Below are positions 60,911 through 64,000 of a DNA stretch of 64,000 bases, in pieces (positions within the stretch are counted from its first letter, which is position 1; every line of letters begins with the position of its first letter). Source of the stretch: Anaerolineae bacterium. Lineage in GTDB: Bacteria > Chloroflexota > Anaerolineae > Anaerolineales > Anaerolineaceae. Location of the stretch: assembly GCA_013178295.1 (NCBI GenBank), contig JABLWW010000001.1, positions 248,001 through 312,000 of the forward strand, read 5' to 3'. The position numbers were made by a program, and so were the translations under genes. The notes beneath the pieces were generated by a model, which saw only the letters and a list, made by a program, of their open reading frames with translations, made no database searches and had not been told where the DNA came from.

Positions 60911-61951
60911 GTGAAAAAATATATTGATCTCAGGTCTGATACAGTAACGCTCCCAACACCGGCAATGCGTGCGGCAATGGCACAGGCGGAGTTGGGGGAT
61001 GATGTGTATGGTGAAGACCCAACGGTTAATCGTCTGGAACAAATGGCAGCTGAGCGTATGGGTAAGGAGGCTGGTTTGTTTGTGGCGTCGGGCACGATGG
61101 GCAACCTGGTGGCGGTTTTGACGCATTGCGGGCGCGGTGATGAAGTTATCATGGGTAAATTGGGGCATACGTTTCTTTTTGAGGCGGGCGGGGTTGCAGC
61201 ATTGGGAGGGGTGCACCCCCATACGCTGCCGAATCAGCCGGATGGCAGCATCCTTTTGGAAGATATTCGTGCCGCAGTTCGGGCGGATAACCCACATTTT
61301 CCAGTTTCAAGACTGGTTATACTGGAAAACACCCACAATCGCTGTGGCGGCGCTCCGCTGACGGCGGAATACACCCGCCAGGTGGCATCTCTGGCAGGCG
61401 AATACGGAATGAAACTGCATCTTGACGGGGCGAGGATTTTTAATGCTGCGGTCGCTCTGGGTGTTTCTGCTGCCGACCTGGCGGCACCGGCGGACTCGGT
61501 AACTTTTTGCTTGAGCAAAGGGCTGTGCGCACCAGTAGGCTCGGTGCTTTGCGGGGAAGGCGGTTTTATCGCCAAAGCCCGTCGTTTGAGGAAAATGTTA
61601 GGGGGAGGGATGCGTCAGGCGGGTGTTCTCGCAGCAGCGGGAGTGGTTGCGCTGGAGGAGATGGTTGACCGCTTGGCGGAAGACCACCGGCGCGCCCGCC
61701 AGCTTGCCAGCAAGCTGGCTCAAATTCCTGGCGTTTCCCTGAAGCACGTAATGCCACCCTCAAATATGGTTTTTGTCAACCTGGATGAGCAAATCCCGAT
61801 GACGGCAGACCAATTGGCAAACCGTTTGAAAAATGATTTTCAAGTTTTAGTGGGGGTGGTCTCGCAAAAACAACTGCGTTTGGTAACGCATTACTGGATT
61901 GACGATGAGGCTGTGGAGCGCGCTGTTCTGGCGTTTGAGCGTGCGTTGTGA
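60911..61951 (+). CDS. ltaE: Low-specificity L-threonine aldolase
   Basis: PLP enzyme that splits threonine or allo-threonine to glycine and acetaldehyde. It begins YIDLRSDTVTLPTPAMRAAMA, has GDDVYGEDPTVNRLE, ASGTMGNLVAVL (phosphate contact), HLDGARIFNAAVALGV (Asp for the PLP nitrogen) and SFCLSKG-type TFCLSKGLCAPVGSVL with the Schiff-base Lys (about 199). GTG 60911 is preceded by GGAGG at 7 bases. The 346-residue length is typical. It is 23 bases after rluD. Confidence 0.95.
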   Translation: MKKYIDLRSDTVTLPTPAMRAAMAQAELGDDVYGEDPTVNRLEQMAAERMGKEAGLFVASGTMGNLVAVLTHCGRGDEVIMGKLGHTFLFEAGGVAALGGVHPHTLPNQPDGSILLEDIRAAVRADNPHFPVSRLVILENTHNRCGGAPLTAEYTRQVASLAGEYGMKLHLDGARIFNAAVALGVSAADLAAPADSVTFCLSKGLCAPVGSVLCGEGGFIAKARRLRKMLGGGMRQAGVLAAAGVVALEEMVDRLAEDHRRARQLASKLAQIPGVSLKHVMPPSNMVFVNLDEQIPMTADQLANRLKNDFQVLVGVVSQKQLRLVTHYWIDDEAVERAVLAFERAL

Positions 61952-61986
61952 TTGAATACATTCCCATTTATATGGGTGTGATTTGA

Positions 61987-61992
61987 TATAAT
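61987..61992 (+). promoter_or_regulatory. Possible -10 box upstream of punA
   Basis: TATAAT preceded by TTTGA, 129 bases before the chosen punA start. I find no good -35 at the normal distance, so the promoter is only partly supported. Confidence 0.4.
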
Positions 61993-62121
61993 ATTTAAGG
62001 GCAAGTTGTGTGAAAGCTCATGCTTGTTGCGTTATGGAAGTGATATAGGCTGGGTTATGATTGTGTGTCGAATGATTTGGGAGCGAGTATATCTGGTAGA
62101 AAAAAAGGCTTGAAAAGCATT

Positions 62122-62964
62122 ATGGAAAAATTTTTGTCTTTGGAACAAATTGACGAAGCGGCAAATTTTATTCGCAGCCGCATAACGGCTTCCCCGCAAA
62201 TTGGGATGATCTTGGGGTCTGGTTTGGGTTCGCTGGCGGACTTGATTGAGGCGCCACAGTTTATTGAATTTGCAGAAATTCCCTTCTGCCCAGTTTCAAC
62301 AGTGGAAGGGCATAAGGGGCGGCTTGTCATTGGAAAACTGGAAGGCAAGCAAGTAATGGTGTTGCAAGGCAGAATTCACTATTATGAGGGGTATAGCATG
62401 GATCAAGTAACCTTTCCGGTGCGTGTGATGCAGCGGTTGGGAGTGGAATATTTGATTGTGACCAATGCTGCCGGTGCAATTCATCCTTCCTACATGCCCG
62501 GCGATGTGATGCTGATTACAGACCACATTTCACTGATGACAATGACCGGTGCAAATCCGCTGCGGGGCCCAAACTTGCGTGAGGTGGGCGAAAGATTCCC
62601 AGATATGAGTCAGGCGTATGATCGCCCTTTGATGGCGTTGGCGCGCGAGGTAGCGGCACAAGAGGGGGTCTCTCTATGCGAGGGGGTGTATATTGGGCTT
62701 GCTGGTCCTTCCTATGAGACCCCGGCGGATTTGCGCTTTTTGCGTGTGATTGGAGCGGACGCTGTTGGGATGTCCACTGTGCCGGAGGTTATTGTCGCGC
62801 GGCATGGCGGTATGAGAGTGCTGGGCTTCTCTGGTATTAGCAATAAGGCAAATTTGGATGGCAATACTATCACAACACATGAAGAGGTGTTAAAAGCTGG
62901 GGAGATTATTGTCCCTAAACTACAGAAGATTATTCTGGGGGTTCTTCGCAAGTTATCTGTGTAG
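62122..62964 (+). CDS. punA: Purine-nucleoside phosphorylase (class I)
   Basis: Trimeric phosphorylase that releases guanine or hypoxanthine from (deoxy)nucleosides. The phosphate loop IGMILGSGLGSLADLIE is near residue 28, HKGRLVIGKLEGKQVMVLQGRIHYYEGY (split) near 64, and VTNAAGAIHPSYMPGDVMLITDHISL near 110. GPSYETPADLRFLR and GADAVGMSTVPEVIVARHGG complete the class I signature. ATG 62122 gives 280 residues with the right N-terminus; the longer frame from 62065 has no support. With pdp at 48.8 kb it indicates nucleoside salvage. Confidence 0.96.
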   Translation: MEKFLSLEQIDEAANFIRSRITASPQIGMILGSGLGSLADLIEAPQFIEFAEIPFCPVSTVEGHKGRLVIGKLEGKQVMVLQGRIHYYEGYSMDQVTFPVRVMQRLGVEYLIVTNAAGAIHPSYMPGDVMLITDHISLMTMTGANPLRGPNLREVGERFPDMSQAYDRPLMALAREVAAQEGVSLCEGVYIGLAGPSYETPADLRFLRVIGADAVGMSTVPEVIVARHGGMRVLGFSGISNKANLDGNTITTHEEVLKAGEIIVPKLQKIILGVLRKLSV

Positions 62965-62979
62965 GTCTGTTCGTGTTGT

Positions 62980-63663
62980 ATGATGCAGTCTATTTTCCAA
63001 TTTCTTGTTCAATATGAGATTTGGATTTATATTCTTCTGGGCATTTCGGCTTTTGTGTATCTGCGTAAGTTGATACTGGCGTTTATTGATTGGCGGAATT
63101 CGGTCTTTGGACTTGAAAGGGAAAGCGCCCAGAAGCGTTTCAGCCTGTCTTTAACTTTTTTGGGTTTGCTGGTTTTCATGGCGCTGGCTGTGTTTATTCT
63201 GGTTTCTTTTGTCGCCCCATCGTATCCCCAGTATGGGCTTTTACTGACTCCTACGCTGGATATATTAGCCACTCCCACAGTCACATTGGAACCCGGTGTG
63301 CTGTCTCAGCCTGCGCCTGCTCAGCCGACAATCGCGGTTGTATCTCAGGAGGGATGTCTGCCGGAGAAAATTGAGTGGACGTTCCCCAAAATGGGTGATG
63401 AGCTTAGCGGAAACGTGGAGCTAAAGGGCACAGTGAACCTTCCCAATCTGGGCTTTTATAAGTACGAGTTTGCTCCAATGGGCAGCGATAATTGGATTAC
63501 AATTGCCGCTGGAGATAAAATTGTGGTTGATCAGCCGCTGGGTGGCATCTGGAACACGGAACAGCTTACCCCTGGTGACTATGTTTTACGTCTTGTGGTC
63601 TCTGATAATCAGAATCAATTTCTGCCGCCCTGTTTGGTATCGGTGAGGATTATCCCTGAGTGA
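62980..63663 (+). CDS. Hypothetical membrane protein with extracytoplasmic domain
   Basis: A 227-residue protein with two hydrophobic segments (about 13-33 and 54-80) separated by a short cytoplasmic loop (RESAQKRFS). A Thr/Pro-rich linker follows, then an extracytoplasmic domain (about 120-227) with GCLPEKIEWTFPKMGDELSG and LPNLGFYKYEFAPMGSDNW, ending in DYVLRLVVSDNQNQFLPPCLVSVRI. The last domain looks like a small Ig-like beta sandwich with two Cys (about 125 and 219) that could pair. No family was recognised. It begins 15 bases after punA. Confidence 0.7.
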   Translation: MMQSIFQFLVQYEIWIYILLGISAFVYLRKLILAFIDWRNSVFGLERESAQKRFSLSLTFLGLLVFMALAVFILVSFVAPSYPQYGLLLTPTLDILATPTVTLEPGVLSQPAPAQPTIAVVSQEGCLPEKIEWTFPKMGDELSGNVELKGTVNLPNLGFYKYEFAPMGSDNWITIAAGDKIVVDQPLGGIWNTEQLTPGDYVLRLVVSDNQNQFLPPCLVSVRIIPE

Positions 63664-63687
63664 GAGAATTTTTTAGAGGAGTTTTTT

Positions 63688-64000
63688 GTGCCTGCCATTG
63701 AAATACGCCCAACGCTTCCTGCGGATATCTCTTCTCTATTGTCTATCCCGCATTCCTATCAAACCACGCATGTCTGGCAGATGGATCGCCTGGTCGGTGA
63801 AGGGCAGGTCAATGTTAACTTTCACGAGATTCGTTTGCCGCGCCCCGTGCATGTAGAGTACCCTCGTCCATTAAATCACCTGTCTCAGGAGGGGCTTCAG
63901 ACGTCGGTGTTGTTATCTGCTTTGCTGGCGGGAGAGCCAGTCGGCTACGTGAGGATTAAAGAGCGTATGATCCCAAGAACTATCTGGATTGCGGATATTG
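63688..64000 (+). CDS. GNAT-family N-acetyltransferase-like protein (partial, cut by window end)
   Basis: The 5' 104 codons of an open frame that runs off the window. GTG 63688 follows an AGAGGAG site at 6 bases. The start (MPAIEIRPTLPADISSLLSI) is the usual first strand and helix of a GNAT domain, followed by a variable loop and AGEPVGYVRIKERM, which resembles the fourth strand. Acetyl-CoA-binding motif A would lie beyond 64000, so the assignment is tentative. Confidence 0.6.
   Translation, partial: MPAIEIRPTLPADISSLLSIPHSYQTTHVWQMDRLVGEGQVNVNFHEIRLPRPVHVEYPRPLNHLSQEGLQTSVLLSALLAGEPVGYVRIKERMIPRTIWIADI

Noticed and set aside
1-64000. CRISPR arrays, IS elements, prophage genes, tRNA or rRNA genes
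   Set aside because: Looked for in the gaps and in protein content; no spaced repeats, transposases, integrases, phage structural genes or tRNA-like folds were recognised. A computational tRNA and repeat scan was not possible here.

Overview
The window is a gene-dense bacterial chromosome segment with about 60 genes, short gaps and many 1-4 base start/stop overlaps. There are no tRNA or rRNA genes, insertion sequences, phage genes or CRISPR arrays that I can see. Protein resemblance, the complete division and cell-wall cluster, an isoleucine T-box and the APC permease plus double-RCK potassium locus suggest a member of Chloroflexota, probably class Anaerolineae. That placement is an inference from the sequence alone.

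Layout. (1) 1-6.2 kb: a large HerA-like ATPase faces a minus-strand replication and repair operon (lamin-tail protein, DUF1992, dnaX, ybaB, recR). (2) 6.2-6.9 kb: a NYN-domain gene and then a structured intergenic RNA candidate ending in a strong terminator. (3) 7.0-23.4 kb: the dcw operon on the minus strand, mraZ-rsmH-ftsL-ftsI-murF-mraY-murD-ftsW-murG-cvpA-murC-murB-ftsQ-ftsA-ftsZ. It is driven by a sigma-70-type promoter followed by four TGGK repeats at an exact 10-base period, which look like MraZ binding sites. murE is absent from the cluster. (4) 23.7-34.5 kb: scattered single genes, namely an EamA permease, a cyclic-nucleotide-domain histidine kinase, ComM, a GT-C-like membrane protein, a calcium-type P-ATPase, a cold-shock protein, a DUF218 protein and a PatB-type C-S lyase. 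(5) 34.5-41.6 kb: rRNA methyltransferase, proC, TPR protein and mtaB on plus, facing a glycolipid-type operon (GT2, PAP2-like, GT4) on minus. (6) 41.7-45.2 kb: a KimA-like APC permease with a reading-frame break in a G6 run, followed by two TrkA/RCK proteins. (7) 45.2-50.1 kb: rpmH-rnpA-yidD-lipoprotein-yidC-khpB-pdp, the conserved membrane-insertion block but without dnaA or oriC. (8) 50.1-54.3 kb: an isoleucine T-box leader, a SAM methyltransferase and ileS. (9) 54.3-64 kb: an SQR-like flavoprotein on minus, then an ABC transporter, DUF123, lspA, rluD, ltaE, punA, a membrane protein and a truncated GNAT gene on plus.

Most genes are housekeeping and well conserved. The points of interest are regulatory or architectural: the C-rich structured RNA at about 6.78-6.89 kb with an exposed anti-Shine-Dalgarno sequence, the MraZ operator, the T-box that places a methyltransferase under tRNA-Ile control, the G6 frameshift with a hairpin in the potassium transporter, a tandemly duplicated FtsZ C-terminal peptide, a PQQ-propeller lipoprotein inside the yidD-yidC operon, and promoters whose -10 boxes lie only 6-10 bases before start codons (possible leaderless mRNAs).
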